Translations under genes and position numbers: made by a program
The notes under the pieces: model-generated
The model's input: the letters and a program-made list of their open reading frames with translations, nothing else
What the model was told of the DNA's origin: nothing
Database searches by the model: none
NCBI GenBank assembly: GCA_964636325.1
Contig: CAZWRV010000051.1
Coordinates: forward strand, 1-41,595
Source of the DNA: CAZWRV01 sp964636325
GTDB taxonomy: Bacteria; Verrucomicrobiota; Lentisphaeria; Victivallales; GWF2-50-93
DNA length: 41,595 nucleotides
Reading direction: 5' to 3'
Shown: one piece after another, positions 32,263 to 39,577 of the stretch
How the letters are laid out: the number at the start of each line of letters is the position of its first letter
Numbering within the stretch: position 1 is the first letter of the stretch

Positions 32263-32509
32263 TGCTCTTCCGCGCCCCTATTTTCAATGCGTGTCCCATC
32301 CTTTTTATGGAAACTTTTCTCCCTTTGTGCTTCAACACACCAAAAGCCTGTTCAAAGGTGGTCTCAGGAAATGGTTTGTGCGGCCTGAGTATTAGCGCGG
32401 CTCCCGATTCCTCTATGGTGAATTCAAGCCCTGGCTTCCATCTGTGACTGCGGCAGATGCTTTGGGGAATCACAACCTGCCCTTTCGTCGACAAATGCGT
32501 AGTGATCAT
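32249..32509 (-). CDS. vapB: AbrB/MazE-type antitoxin (VapB family)
   Basis: 86 residues from ATG 32509, with the strong site GGAGGG upstream; the longer ORF to 32560 is not needed. The N-terminal swapped-hairpin DNA-binding domain has the typical HLSTKGQVVIPQSICRSHRW sequence and ends GAALILRPHKP. The C-terminal part (PETTFEQAFGVL onward) would wrap the PIN toxin. The protein should repress its own operon. Upstream (32581-32641) is a half copy of a repeat element. Confidence 0.88.
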   Translation of the reverse strand: MITTHLSTKGQVVIPQSICRSHRWKPGLEFTIEESGAALILRPHKPFPETTFEQAFGVLKHKGRKVSIKRMGHALKIGARKSNDCN

Positions 32510-32580
32510 AATGCCCTCCTTCAAGTAAGTCAAAAGTAAGATAGCATGGTTCACGGCCATAGCAAGACAGTGCTTCCAAT

Positions 32581-32641
32581 TTCAGATTCCCGGATCCGCC
32601 CAAGGTAAAAAGCTTAAAAACGGCTGGAAAATGGCCATGTG
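32581..32641. repeat. TTCAGATTTCC-ended element, half copy
   Basis: Starts TTCAGATTCCCGGATCCGCC and continues AAAAAGCTTAAAAACGGC, aligning to 2911-2971 at roughly three positions in four. The distal inverted end is missing. It lies upstream of vapB. Confidence 0.55.
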
Positions 32642-32692
32642 ACTCGCGACTCGGTGACCCGGTGCCCCGCGGCCGTTCATCGACACCCGACA

Positions 32693-32732
32693 CCTTTCTA
32701 AACCTGCCGATACCTCCCTAACCCTATCGTCA
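32693..32732 (+). repeat. 10-bp CCTGCCGATA-type tandem repeat, copy 1
   Basis: Four consecutive degenerate 10-base units, CCTTTCTAAA, CCTGCCGATA, CCTCCCTAAC and CCTATCGTCA. A sister tract at 34775-34814 shares the exact unit CCTGCCGATA. The two tracts flank the sialate esterase gene. Confidence 0.55.
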
Positions 32733-32781
32733 AAGATACGGCAAGCCTTCCCCATCCATTCATCCAGTCATCCATCCCCTT

Positions 32782-34692
32782 TCATTCCACTTCCCTGCTG
32801 AACGGGACTGCGGGGAGTCCGGCGCCGTTGCGGAGGCTGCATTCGGGGTTGTCGGCCCAGGCGTAGCGGACGAAGCGCGGCTCCGCGACCTTCGCGGAAC
32901 GGACGATCACGCATCCGCCGTCGATTTGCGCGTCGGCCCAGAAGAAAATCCGGTCGGCCCCTGCCACGGCGAAACCGGTCAGTCTTGTCCCGCCGGACTC
33001 GAGGCCGCCGTCGCAGTGCTCATAGGAAATTTTCACCGAACTGCCATTTCGCTTAAGCGACTTGGGCATGGGCCCGCTGAAGGACAGGTCGTCCCTGCCG
33101 TAGAACTTGGCGAGGGCGTTGAAGGCAAGACGGAGGCCTACGTCCTGCTTGTTCCTCGGATGTATGTCGTCGCAGTCCCCAATGTCTATGGCGACGGCCA
33201 TTCCGGTCTCGGGGACTTTCAATGTCTCGGCCTGCGCGTCGCGCAGCTCGGCCCAGGCGCTTTCGGAGGGCTCTGCTCTGCGCGCCATGTAGTTTGCGAG
33301 CTGGACGAAGAGGAAGGGGAAGTCGCCGATCTTCCAATGCCGTCTCCAGTCACGTATCATCGCCGGGAAGAGCTTCCGGTAGAGGCCCGGATTTCCGGCG
33401 TTGGACTCGCCCTGGTACCAGATCGCGCCGCGGATGGCGAATGGCGTAAGCGGAAAGATCATGGAATTGAAGAGCGCTGAGGGAGCGTTCTGGTTGCCCG
33501 GCCCGAGCGGCATGGGCGGAACCTGGACAAGGCCGTAGTCGGCTTCGACAGCATACCGCCAGACTCCTGCCAGCGGGATTGGAGCCGTGCCCGGAAGCGT
33601 CGGACAGGAAATCTTCATGGCGTTCGCAGGGCCCGTCATGCCGCCGGCATACCTGTCGCTGTGCACGCGCACCGCGACGACGTTCCTGCCGGCCTTCGCC
33701 AGCCTGCCGGGCACATGGTAGATGCGCATCAGGCTCCATGAGTCGGGGCGTTCCGCCATGGTGACACTGCCGACCTTGTCGTTGTTGAAGTAGGTGACAT
33801 CGCTCTTGTCTGTCGCACCGATCGCCAAGATGAGATCCCTTCCTGCCCATTCCGAGGGGAGCTCCAGGACCTTCCGGAACCATAGGATGCCGCTGTAGTC
33901 CACCCCGCGCGACTGCCAGGTTCCTGGAAGGTCCATCTCCTTCCACTCTCCGGACGGCTCGGGAATATCCGCCCAGCCCATGGGATGGCCGCGGTTCTCC
34001 ACGTCCTTTGTCCTCTCCGCCAGCTCCGTGTCCTTGCGCTTCCATTCCTCCATAAACTCGTTGAAGCGGGGGACGTCGCGCCGGTAGCTCCGCACGATCT
34101 CCGCCAGATCCGGATTCGAAAGCATGCACTCCTCGCTCGTCCAGGCTTCTGCGCAAGTCCCTCCCCAGCTGGCGTTTATGAGCCCGACAGGGACGCCGAG
34201 CCGGCGGTGCAGCTCCCGCCCGAAGAAGTAGGCGACGGCGCTGAAGTTCGGAACCGTCGAAGGTCCGCACACGGCCCAGGGACCCGCCTGTATCGCGGCC
34301 TGCGGCTCCTCCGCCGTCACCTTCTCTAGCGAGAAAAGCCGGATCTCGTCATATGACGCCGCCGTTATCTCCGAATCGGCGTTCTTGGAAAGCGAGACGG
34401 GCCATTCCATGTTCGACTGCCCCGAGCAAACCCATACCTCGCCCACGAGGATGTTCTTCAGCATCGCCGACTTGCTGCCGGAAAACACCAGCATCTGCCT
34501 CGGGGCGGACGAGGCGGCCATCGGATCAAGGACTATCTGCCAGCGGCCGTCGGCGCCTACCTTGGTTTTCCTAATACGCCCCGCGAAGCTCAGCGTCACA
34601 GGCTTTCCGGGTTCGCCCTCGCCCCAGACCCTGACCGGTTCGCCCTGCTGTATGACCATGTTGTCGGTGAAAATACCCGCGAGCTTGAGCAT
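32782..34692 (-). CDS. Sialate O-acetylesterase family protein (SGNH-type)
   Basis: 636 residues, normal for the family. An N-terminal beta domain (MLKLAGIFTDNMVIQQGEPV) is followed by the nucleophile motif CSGQSNMEWP (Ser93) and later by GAIWYQGESNAGNP, FPFLFVQLANY and DDIHPRNKQDVGLRLA, which holds the catalytic Asp-His. A jelly-roll insert (around SGILWFRKVLELPSEWAG) is typical. It removes acetyl groups from sialic acid or other acetylated sugars. Most relatives are exported, but no signal peptide is visible from ATG 34692 (AAGG 7 bases upstream) and no upstream in-frame start adds one, so it may be cytoplasmic. It is inserted between hypD and the vapBC-hypE genes and is flanked by related 10-bp repeats. 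Confidence 0.9.
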   Translation of the reverse strand: MLKLAGIFTDNMVIQQGEPVRVWGEGEPGKPVTLSFAGRIRKTKVGADGRWQIVLDPMAASSAPRQMLVFSGSKSAMLKNILVGEVWVCSGQSNMEWPVSLSKNADSEITAASYDEIRLFSLEKVTAEEPQAAIQAGPWAVCGPSTVPNFSAVAYFFGRELHRRLGVPVGLINASWGGTCAEAWTSEECMLSNPDLAEIVRSYRRDVPRFNEFMEEWKRKDTELAERTKDVENRGHPMGWADIPEPSGEWKEMDLPGTWQSRGVDYSGILWFRKVLELPSEWAGRDLILAIGATDKSDVTYFNNDKVGSVTMAERPDSWSLMRIYHVPGRLAKAGRNVVAVRVHSDRYAGGMTGPANAMKISCPTLPGTAPIPLAGVWRYAVEADYGLVQVPPMPLGPGNQNAPSALFNSMIFPLTPFAIRGAIWYQGESNAGNPGLYRKLFPAMIRDWRRHWKIGDFPFLFVQLANYMARRAEPSESAWAELRDAQAETLKVPETGMAVAIDIGDCDDIHPRNKQDVGLRLAFNALAKFYGRDDLSFSGPMPKSLKRNGSSVKISYEHCDGGLESGGTRLTGFAVAGADRIFFWADAQIDGGCVIVRSAKVAEPRFVRYAWADNPECSLRNGAGLPAVPFSREVE

Positions 34693-34708
34693 TATGGGAC
34701 CTTGGGGC

Positions 34709-34742
34709 GTTATGGGTTATTGGTTAATCGTTATTGGTTATT
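34709..34742 (-). repeat. CCAATAAC-type repeat upstream of the sialate esterase
   Basis: On the minus strand: AACCAATAACGATTAACC followed by further AATAACCC copies, starting about 17 bases before the ATG. Related to 23275-23308 and 30437-30470. Confidence 0.5.
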
Positions 34743-34774
34743 CGGCCAAGTGGAACGATACGAAAATGACGAAG

Positions 34775-34814
34775 CCTGCCGATACCTGTCGCAACCTATC
34801 GACACCCGTCGGAA
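34775..34814 (+). repeat. 10-bp CCTGCCGATA-type tandem repeat, copy 2
   Basis: Four 10-base units, CCTGCCGATA, CCTGTCGCAA, CCTATCGACA and CCCGTCGGAA, in exact register. The consensus is about CCTGTCGAYA. Sister of 32693-32732. Confidence 0.6.
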
Positions 34815-34919
34815 AGCTGACACCTGGTGGCCCGCAACCAACGACGCGCGAATGACTTGGAAAAACATTCTAATCCTATGACTCGGTGGCTCCGTGACTC
34901 ACGCCCCACAATGCACTAC

Positions 34920-36029
34920 TCACCGCCCCTCTGGGGCCTGGTATTTATACAGCGCCGCGCATGTCCCCTCCGAGCTTACCATGCATGGGCCGCGGGGATT
35001 GAGCGGCGTGCAGACTTTCCCGAAGAGGGGGCAGCTGTCCGGACGGATCTTCCCCTTGAGGACTTCGCCGCACCTGCAGGCCTTGTCGGGACGGCCCGCC
35101 TTCACAGCCAGTCCGAAACGCCTCTCGGCGTCGAATCCGCCGAACTCTTTCCTGAGCCTGCTGCCGCTGCGCGGGATCACTCCTATTCCACGCCAGGGCG
35201 CATCATAGTCCTCGAGATATTTGTCCATGATTTCCAAGGCCCTGGTGTTGCCCTGGCTTCTGACCACTCTTGAATACTGGTTCTCGACTTCGGCCCGGCC
35301 TTCGACTATCTGCGCAAGTATGCCGCATATGCCCATGAGGATGTCAAGCGGCTCGAATCCTGCGACCACACATGGTATCCTGTTCTTATCGACGACAGGC
35401 CTGTATGCGTCCGCCCCTATGATCGCGCTGACGTGGGCGGGGCACAGGAAACCGCTTACGTTCAGCTCCGGATACTGAAGCAGGGCGTCCATAGCCGGGG
35501 GAATGCGCTTGAACGAGGTAAGCAGCGAAAGATTCCCGATATTCATCCTGATCGCCGACGCGACAAGCGTTATGGTCGGCGCCGTGGTGGTTTCGAATCC
35601 CACGGCCAGGAAGACCAGTTCCTTAGAGGCCTCCCGGGCTGCGATGTCAAGGGCCGTCTCGGGCGAATAGCACAGCTCGATCCTCGCGCCTCCGGAACGG
35701 CATTCCGAAAGGCGCGTCCCTGTCCCGGGGACGTTGAGCATGTCGCCGAACGTGACGATTACAACGCCTTTTGCCGCCAGCTCCGCTGCCGCATCGATGT
35801 ATCCGGCGTCGGTCACGCAGACCGGGCATCCGGGGCCGCTTATCAGGCTGACGGATTCGGGCATGAGCCTGCGGATGCCGCAGCGCTCGATCGCGACGGT
35901 ATGCGTGCCGCAGACCTCCATGATCTTGACCGAACGGCCCATCTTGCGCAGCTTTTCGCCGAGGGCGGAAATTTTTCCCGTCAACGCCCGCGCCGCGCCG
36001 GCATCCCTGAACTCCTCGACATATTTCAC
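34920..36029 (-). CDS. hypD: Hydrogenase maturation protein HypD
   Basis: 369 residues. HypD is the iron-sulfur scaffold on which the Fe(CN)2CO unit is assembled with HypC. Essential motifs are EVCGTHT (about 38-44), SGPGCPVCVT (about 64-73), AVGFETTTAPT, GFLCPAHVS, CVVAGFEP and the C-terminal Cys set (CRCGEVL, CPLFGKVCTP, GPCMVSSEGTC) that binds the [4Fe-4S] cluster. It starts with GTG at 36029 overlapping the hypC stop (GTGA). A run of ten G immediately upstream acts as a makeshift ribosome-binding region, so translation probably depends on coupling to hypC. Confidence 0.95.
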   Translation of the reverse strand: MKYVEEFRDAGAARALTGKISALGEKLRKMGRSVKIMEVCGTHTVAIERCGIRRLMPESVSLISGPGCPVCVTDAGYIDAAAELAAKGVVIVTFGDMLNVPGTGTRLSECRSGGARIELCYSPETALDIAAREASKELVFLAVGFETTTAPTITLVASAIRMNIGNLSLLTSFKRIPPAMDALLQYPELNVSGFLCPAHVSAIIGADAYRPVVDKNRIPCVVAGFEPLDILMGICGILAQIVEGRAEVENQYSRVVRSQGNTRALEIMDKYLEDYDAPWRGIGVIPRSGSRLRKEFGGFDAERRFGLAVKAGRPDKACRCGEVLKGKIRPDSCPLFGKVCTPLNPRGPCMVSSEGTCAALYKYQAPEGR

Positions 36030-36244
36030 GGCCCCCCCCCCATCTCCTTGAACAATCTAACTCTCTCCTCCGCCTCCGCCGTGTCGAGCTTCTCTATCGC
36101 GAAGCCCGCATGGACTATCACGTAGTCCCCGACCGCCGGACTTTCCACAAGGGAAACGTTCACCCTTCTCCTCACCCCGTCATAGTCGGCGACTCCATAT
36201 TCGCCGTCGACCTCCTGAAGCTTCATCGGAACTGCAAGGCACAT
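36026..36244 (-). CDS. hypC: Hydrogenase maturation chaperone HypC
   Basis: 72 residues from ATG 36244; the longer ORF upstream has no support. It begins MCLAVPMKL, with the essential Cys2 that binds iron and the HypD complex, followed by the small beta-barrel (GVRRRVNVSLVESPAVGDYVIVHAGFAI). The last codons run through a G10 tract ending MGGGP. The ribosome-binding site GGAGGA is enclosed in a hairpin (36246-36264). Between hypC and hypF' there are 248 bases with palindromes, so hypC may have its own promoter. Confidence 0.95.
   Translation of the reverse strand: MCLAVPMKLQEVDGEYGVADYDGVRRRVNVSLVESPAVGDYVIVHAGFAIEKLDTAEAEERVRLFKEMGGGP
36032..36041 (-). repeat. G10 homopolymer at the hypC/hypD junction
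   Basis: Ten G residues on the coding strand spanning the last codons of hypC and ending two bases before the GTG of hypD. A one-base slip would change the hypC C-terminus and its stop position, uncoupling hypD. Such tracts are typical slippage sites, although a sequencing or assembly error is also possible. Confidence 0.6.
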
Positions 36245-36245
36245 A

Positions 36246-36264
36246 AAAAATCCTCCGGATTTTT
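36246..36264 (-). promoter_or_regulatory. Hairpin enclosing the hypC ribosome-binding site
   Basis: The minus-strand RNA reads AAAAAUCC-GGA-GGAUUUUU, a perfect 8-bp stem with a 3-base loop, and then two bases to the hypC AUG. The Shine-Dalgarno GGAGGA spans the loop and the 3' arm. The fold would mask it, giving a simple on/off site for translation of hypC and the coupled hypD. The stem is AU-rich and so only moderately stable. Confidence 0.5.
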
Positions 36265-36269
36265 CCTTT

Positions 36270-36353
36270 AAGATTTTCGCGCCGCGGGATTTCGCTGCCA
36301 CATTATAAGCACAATACCGCCGGCCGTGATCTGGCAGCAGCGCCGAAAATCTT
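36270..36353. repeat. Inverted repeat upstream of hypC
   Basis: AAGATTTTCG (36270-36279) and CGAAAATCTT (36344-36353) form perfect outer arms. Inside, GCTGCCA and TGGCAGC also pair. It may be a transcript end for hypF', a regulator site for hypC, or another mobile repeat. There is no T-run next to the stem. Confidence 0.5.
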
Positions 36354-36492
36354 AACTGATTGAGAAAAGAACACAAAGCGGCAGGCAAGACTTCATCTTC
36401 CATGTCCTCAGCGTCACCCCTGTCCTCTATCCGTCATTGCGGAATCCCTAAAACAATACCCCGCCAAGCTCCGCTTGCCAGCGGAATCCGAT

Positions 36493-37632
36493 TCACCGGT
36501 CCGAGACCAGCCGCGCGGCGGAGGACAGCGCCTGGCCGGCGGAGACTCCCGCGTCGCCGCAGGACAGCACCATGTTCATGAAAACATTCAGGCCGCGTTC
36601 GCCAAGGCGGGAGGGAAGCAGCGTCTTCAGAAAACGGTTGACGAAGCAGCCCCCGGAAAGAACCACGCCGCGTGCCGCGCATCTTGAAAGGCCGAACTCG
36701 ATCATACGGACGGACGCCTCGACCACGGACAGATGGAACGAATATGCGAATTCCGCAGTCCTATGCCTGGCATCGGCCAGGTTGATTTCCCTGAACGCAG
36801 GCGACCAGTCAATAAAAAACATTCCGTCCCTCTCGACGCAAGAGTATGGGACGGCGGCACAGCCAGGCCCCGCCGAATATTTCGCCGCCTCCGCCTCAAG
36901 GTTGACCGCCGGCTGCGCCTCGAATTCGATAGTCCTAGGCGAAAGGCCGAGTAGCATTGCATATGAGTCGAAAAGGCGGCCCGCCGCATGGGATATTGGC
37001 GCATTTACGGATTTCCCGCACTGCTCGAGCCAGATGCGGCATGCCTCCGGCGAAACTCCAAGTCGGTCCAGCCAGGCATCCTCGATTTCAACGCCGGCGG
37101 AACGCCATCTCGCCACAAGCTGCCTCGCCGGCTCCCTGACCGCCGCATCCCCGCCCGGAAGAGGCACGGCCGCGAAGCTCGCAAGCCGCTTGTAGGACAC
37201 CGCGTCGGACCAAAGAAGCTCGGCGCCCCAGACCGCCCCGTCAGGCCCTAGCCCTGTCCCGTCGAAAACCAGGGCCAAACATTCATCAAGCCCGTGCTCG
37301 AACATGCACGAGACGGCGTGCGCATGATGGTGCTGCACCTCGAACACAGGAACCCCCTTCCCCGCGGCAAGCGCCCTCCCCCCGACCGTGGAATACATGT
37401 CCGGATGCAGATCTACCCCCACGGCTGAAAGACCGCCGCCGGCAAGCTCAAGAAGTCCTCGCACCGCCCCGTCGTGCGCATCGGCGTTCGCCGGATCGCC
37501 GAGATCGCCGGCGCATGGCGACATATAGAGGCCGCCGCGGAAACCGAGCGAAACCGTGTTCTTCAGCTCCGCGCCCATCCCCATCGCCGCAGACGGATAT
37601 TTGAACTCTCCTACTTTCACATATTCGACCAT
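36493..37632 (-). CDS. hypF: HypF homologue consisting only of the C-terminal carbamoyltransferase domain
   Basis: 379 residues against ~750 for full HypF. It contains the Kae1-like nucleotide-binding domain: AMGMGAELKNTVSL (about 16-29), SPCAGDLGD, VGVDLHPDMYST, VQHHHAHAVSCM (metal-binding His pair), FDGTGLGPDGAVWGAELL, REPARQLVARW, SHAAGRLFDSYAMLLGL and VLSGGCFVNRFL. Missing are the acylphosphatase domain, the two zinc fingers and the YrdC-like carbamoyl-adenylate domain. Full HypF makes carbamoyl-AMP and passes the carbamoyl group to the HypE Cys. The missing part is not in the 110 bases upstream, so this is a clean domain-boundary truncation, not a frameshift. A shortened HypF1 is known from Ralstonia eutropha, as I recall, so it may be functional with help from a separate YrdC-like protein. 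Start ATG 37632 lacks a clear ribosome-binding site; an AT-rich palindrome lies 5 bases upstream. Confidence 0.85.
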   Translation of the reverse strand: MVEYVKVGEFKYPSAAMGMGAELKNTVSLGFRGGLYMSPCAGDLGDPANADAHDGAVRGLLELAGGGLSAVGVDLHPDMYSTVGGRALAAGKGVPVFEVQHHHAHAVSCMFEHGLDECLALVFDGTGLGPDGAVWGAELLWSDAVSYKRLASFAAVPLPGGDAAVREPARQLVARWRSAGVEIEDAWLDRLGVSPEACRIWLEQCGKSVNAPISHAAGRLFDSYAMLLGLSPRTIEFEAQPAVNLEAEAAKYSAGPGCAAVPYSCVERDGMFFIDWSPAFREINLADARHRTAEFAYSFHLSVVEASVRMIEFGLSRCAARGVVLSGGCFVNRFLKTLLPSRLGERGLNVFMNMVLSCGDAGVSAGQALSSAARLVSDR

Positions 37633-37637
37633 TCGAT

Positions 37638-37653
37638 AATATAGTGCTATATT
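37638..37653. promoter_or_regulatory. AT-rich palindrome in the hypF/ppiB divergent gap
   Basis: AATATA-GTGC-TATATT, a perfect 6-base inverted repeat. On the minus strand TATATT lies so close to the hypF' ATG (about 5-10 bases) that a -10 box here would give a leaderless or nearly leaderless mRNA. It could equally be an operator shared with the divergent ppiB gene. No good -35 element is visible. Confidence 0.35.
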
Positions 37654-37742
37654 GTTCTAATGAAAACATGGCCGAGCCATGGGCTTATGGATTGCTGGTG
37701 GACAGCTTGGAATTGAACCAATAAACTACAGGAGCCAAACAC

Positions 37743-38252
37743 ATGAGCATGGTGGAAATGAAGACTTCGTTGGGCGACTTCACGCTGGAACTCTTCGACA
37801 AGCAGGCGCCCGGCACGGTGGTCAACTTCCTCAAGTATGTGGACGACGGCCACTACAACGGGACAATCTTCCACAGGGTAATCGACAACTTCATGATACA
37901 GGGCGGCGGTTTCGACCAGGGCATGCGGCAGCTCCCCGCGATGGCCGCAATCAAGAACGAGGCAGGCAACGGCGTCTCGAACGACCGCGGAACCATCGCC
38001 ATGGCCAGGACGAACGTCGTCGACAGCGCCACATGCCAGTTCTTCATCAACGTCGCCGACAACAAGTTCCTGAACCACAAGGACGATACGTCCGAGGGCT
38101 ACGGCTACTGCGCCTTCGGAAAGATCGTCAAGGGCATGGACGTCATCGACAAGATCAAGAAGGTCAAGACCGGCTCGCGCGGCGGACACGACGACGTCCC
38201 TGAACAGAACGTGGTAATCATCGAGGCGAAAAGGGTGCAGGCCGCCAAATGA
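37743..38252 (+). CDS. Peptidyl-prolyl cis-trans isomerase, cyclophilin type (PpiB-like)
   Basis: 169 residues, no signal peptide, so cytoplasmic. Cyclophilin motifs are complete: KTSLGDFTLELF, the catalytic FHRVIDNFMIQGGGF (Arg in FHR), MARTNVVDSATCQFFINV (the usual GxxxSQFFI region, here SATCQFFI) and AFGKIVKGMDVIDKI. It accelerates proline isomerisation during folding. Start ATG 37743 has AGGAG nine bases upstream. A small palindrome, CATGGC-CGA-GCCATG (37668-37682), lies in the upstream gap. The DUF3300 gene follows after 47 bases. Confidence 0.93.
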   Translation: MSMVEMKTSLGDFTLELFDKQAPGTVVNFLKYVDDGHYNGTIFHRVIDNFMIQGGGFDQGMRQLPAMAAIKNEAGNGVSNDRGTIAMARTNVVDSATCQFFINVADNKFLNHKDDTSEGYGYCAFGKIVKGMDVIDKIKKVKTGSRGGHDDVPEQNVVIIEAKRVQAAK

Positions 38253-38299
38253 GGGGCATTTGCACAATTACCCGTAAGTGACCAATGGAGGATATGGCA

Positions 38300-39562
38300 A
38301 TGAAAGCTCGTGCAGCAGGAACATCGCTGGCCGCGCTCTTCCTGGCCGCGTCGGTCTCAATCGCCGACGACCAGGCACAGCAGCAGCCGCAACCGCAGCA
38401 GGCGCCCCAGAAGGCCGCCCCCGCCGAGAAGAAGTTCGGCAAGGACCAGCTCGAACAGATCGTGGCGCCCATCGCGCTCTACCCCGACAACCTGCTCGCC
38501 CAGATCCTCGCGGCGTCCACCTACCCGGTGGACATCGTAGAGGCGGCAAGATGGGTCAAGCACAACCCCGACCTCTCGCAGGACGACAAGAAGGAGGAGC
38601 TCCAGCTCAAGAAATGGGATCCCAGCGTCAAGGGGCTCGTCTTCTTCCCGCAGCTCCTGCAGAAGCTCAACGACAACCTCGACTGGACAAACGACCTCGG
38701 CGCCGCCTTCCTCTCACAGCAGAAGGACGTCATGGACACGATCCAGGAGATGAGGGCCAAGGCAAAGCAGAACGGCAACCTTAACTCCAGCGACAAGCAG
38801 TCGGTCACCACGAACAGCGACGGCAGCATCCAGGTGCAGAGCACGACGCCCGACACTGTCTACGTGCAGAACTACGAACCTGCGACCGCATACGGCACTT
38901 CGTGGGCGGGCGGCGGCTACTATCCTGCGGTTATCGCCGCTCCCGCCTGGCCCTGGGGCTTCTACGGGGCAGGCTGGGCATGCGGCTACTGGGCCACATG
39001 GGACCACGGATGGATCGGCTACAACAACAACTATTACAACAGCTGGCATAATTGGAACAACTGGCACAACTGGGAAAACAACTGGCACGACTGGAACAAC
39101 CATTACATAAACCCGAACAAATACGGTCCGCACAACCTCTACGATCCGAAAAACCAGGACAACCACCAGTGGCAGCACGACACGAACCGCACCAGGCCCG
39201 TGACGCCCTCCACCCAGCAGATAGCCAGGAACCTTGAGAACGAACACTTGACACCCCAGAACTTCAGAGGCAACGACCAGCGCGCCGCCGAAAACCTGCG
39301 CCAGGGCGGCTTCGGCGAGAACCAGAGGCCCGAAACCGCAAGGAACGAAGCGGTACGCGGCGAGCACACCTTCAACGAGGCCGGGCGCGGCGAGGAAGGC
39401 TACCACCCCTTCAGCGGTTCCGGAGATGGAAACCTTGAAAGGCGGTTCAGCGACCGCGGCTCAGAAAGCCGCGGCTACTCCGGCTACAGCGGCTACCACG
39501 GCAGCTATCACGGCTCAGGCGGCGGACGCTTCGGCGGCGGACACGGCGGCGGAAGAAGATAA
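38300..39562 (+). CDS. DUF3300 exported protein with Asn/Trp- and Gly-rich tail
   Basis: 420 residues from ATG 38300 (GGAGG eight bases upstream; ATG 38285 precedes that site). A signal peptide (MKARAAGTSLAALFLAASVSIA) is followed by a Gln/Pro-rich linker and the DUF3300 domain (about 45-215): QLEQIVAPIALYPDNLLAQIL, ASTYPVDIVEAARW, WDPSVKGLVFFPQLL and TVYVQNYEPATAYG. The C-terminal half is low complexity: a GWACGYWATWDHGWIGYNNN segment, repeated WHNWNNWHNWENNWHDW and a Gly/Ser/His-rich end. The function of DUF3300 is unknown; it is often found next to DUF2950, as here, and both are exported, suggesting a joint envelope role. Confidence 0.85.
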   Translation: MKARAAGTSLAALFLAASVSIADDQAQQQPQPQQAPQKAAPAEKKFGKDQLEQIVAPIALYPDNLLAQILAASTYPVDIVEAARWVKHNPDLSQDDKKEELQLKKWDPSVKGLVFFPQLLQKLNDNLDWTNDLGAAFLSQQKDVMDTIQEMRAKAKQNGNLNSSDKQSVTTNSDGSIQVQSTTPDTVYVQNYEPATAYGTSWAGGGYYPAVIAAPAWPWGFYGAGWACGYWATWDHGWIGYNNNYYNSWHNWNNWHNWENNWHDWNNHYINPNKYGPHNLYDPKNQDNHQWQHDTNRTRPVTPSTQQIARNLENEHLTPQNFRGNDQRAAENLRQGGFGENQRPETARNEAVRGEHTFNEAGRGEEGYHPFSGSGDGNLERRFSDRGSESRGYSGYSGYHGSYHGSGGGRFGGGHGGGRR

Positions 39563-39577
39563 AAACATCTGGGAAAA

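Larger units (their letters stand above)
34693..34919. other. Intergenic repeats between hypD and the sialate esterase gene
   Basis: No gene. It contains CCAATAAC-type repeats (34709-34742), 10-bp CCTGCCGATA units (34775-34814) and a GACTCGGTGGCTCCGTGACTC tract (about 34880-34900) resembling 32641-32660 on the other side of the esterase gene. Confidence 0.45.

Noticed and set aside
37633..37742. Missing N-terminal half of HypF as a frameshifted fragment
   Set aside because: Only 110 bases separate it from the divergent ppiB gene and no acylphosphatase, zinc-finger or YrdC motif is encoded there in any frame, so the shortened form is not a simple frameshift pseudogene.
39241..39562. DUF3300 Gly-rich end as a frameshift artefact
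   Set aside because: Composition changes gradually, and Gly/Ser/His-rich tails are usual in this family; the frame remains open to a stop near the next gene's leader.
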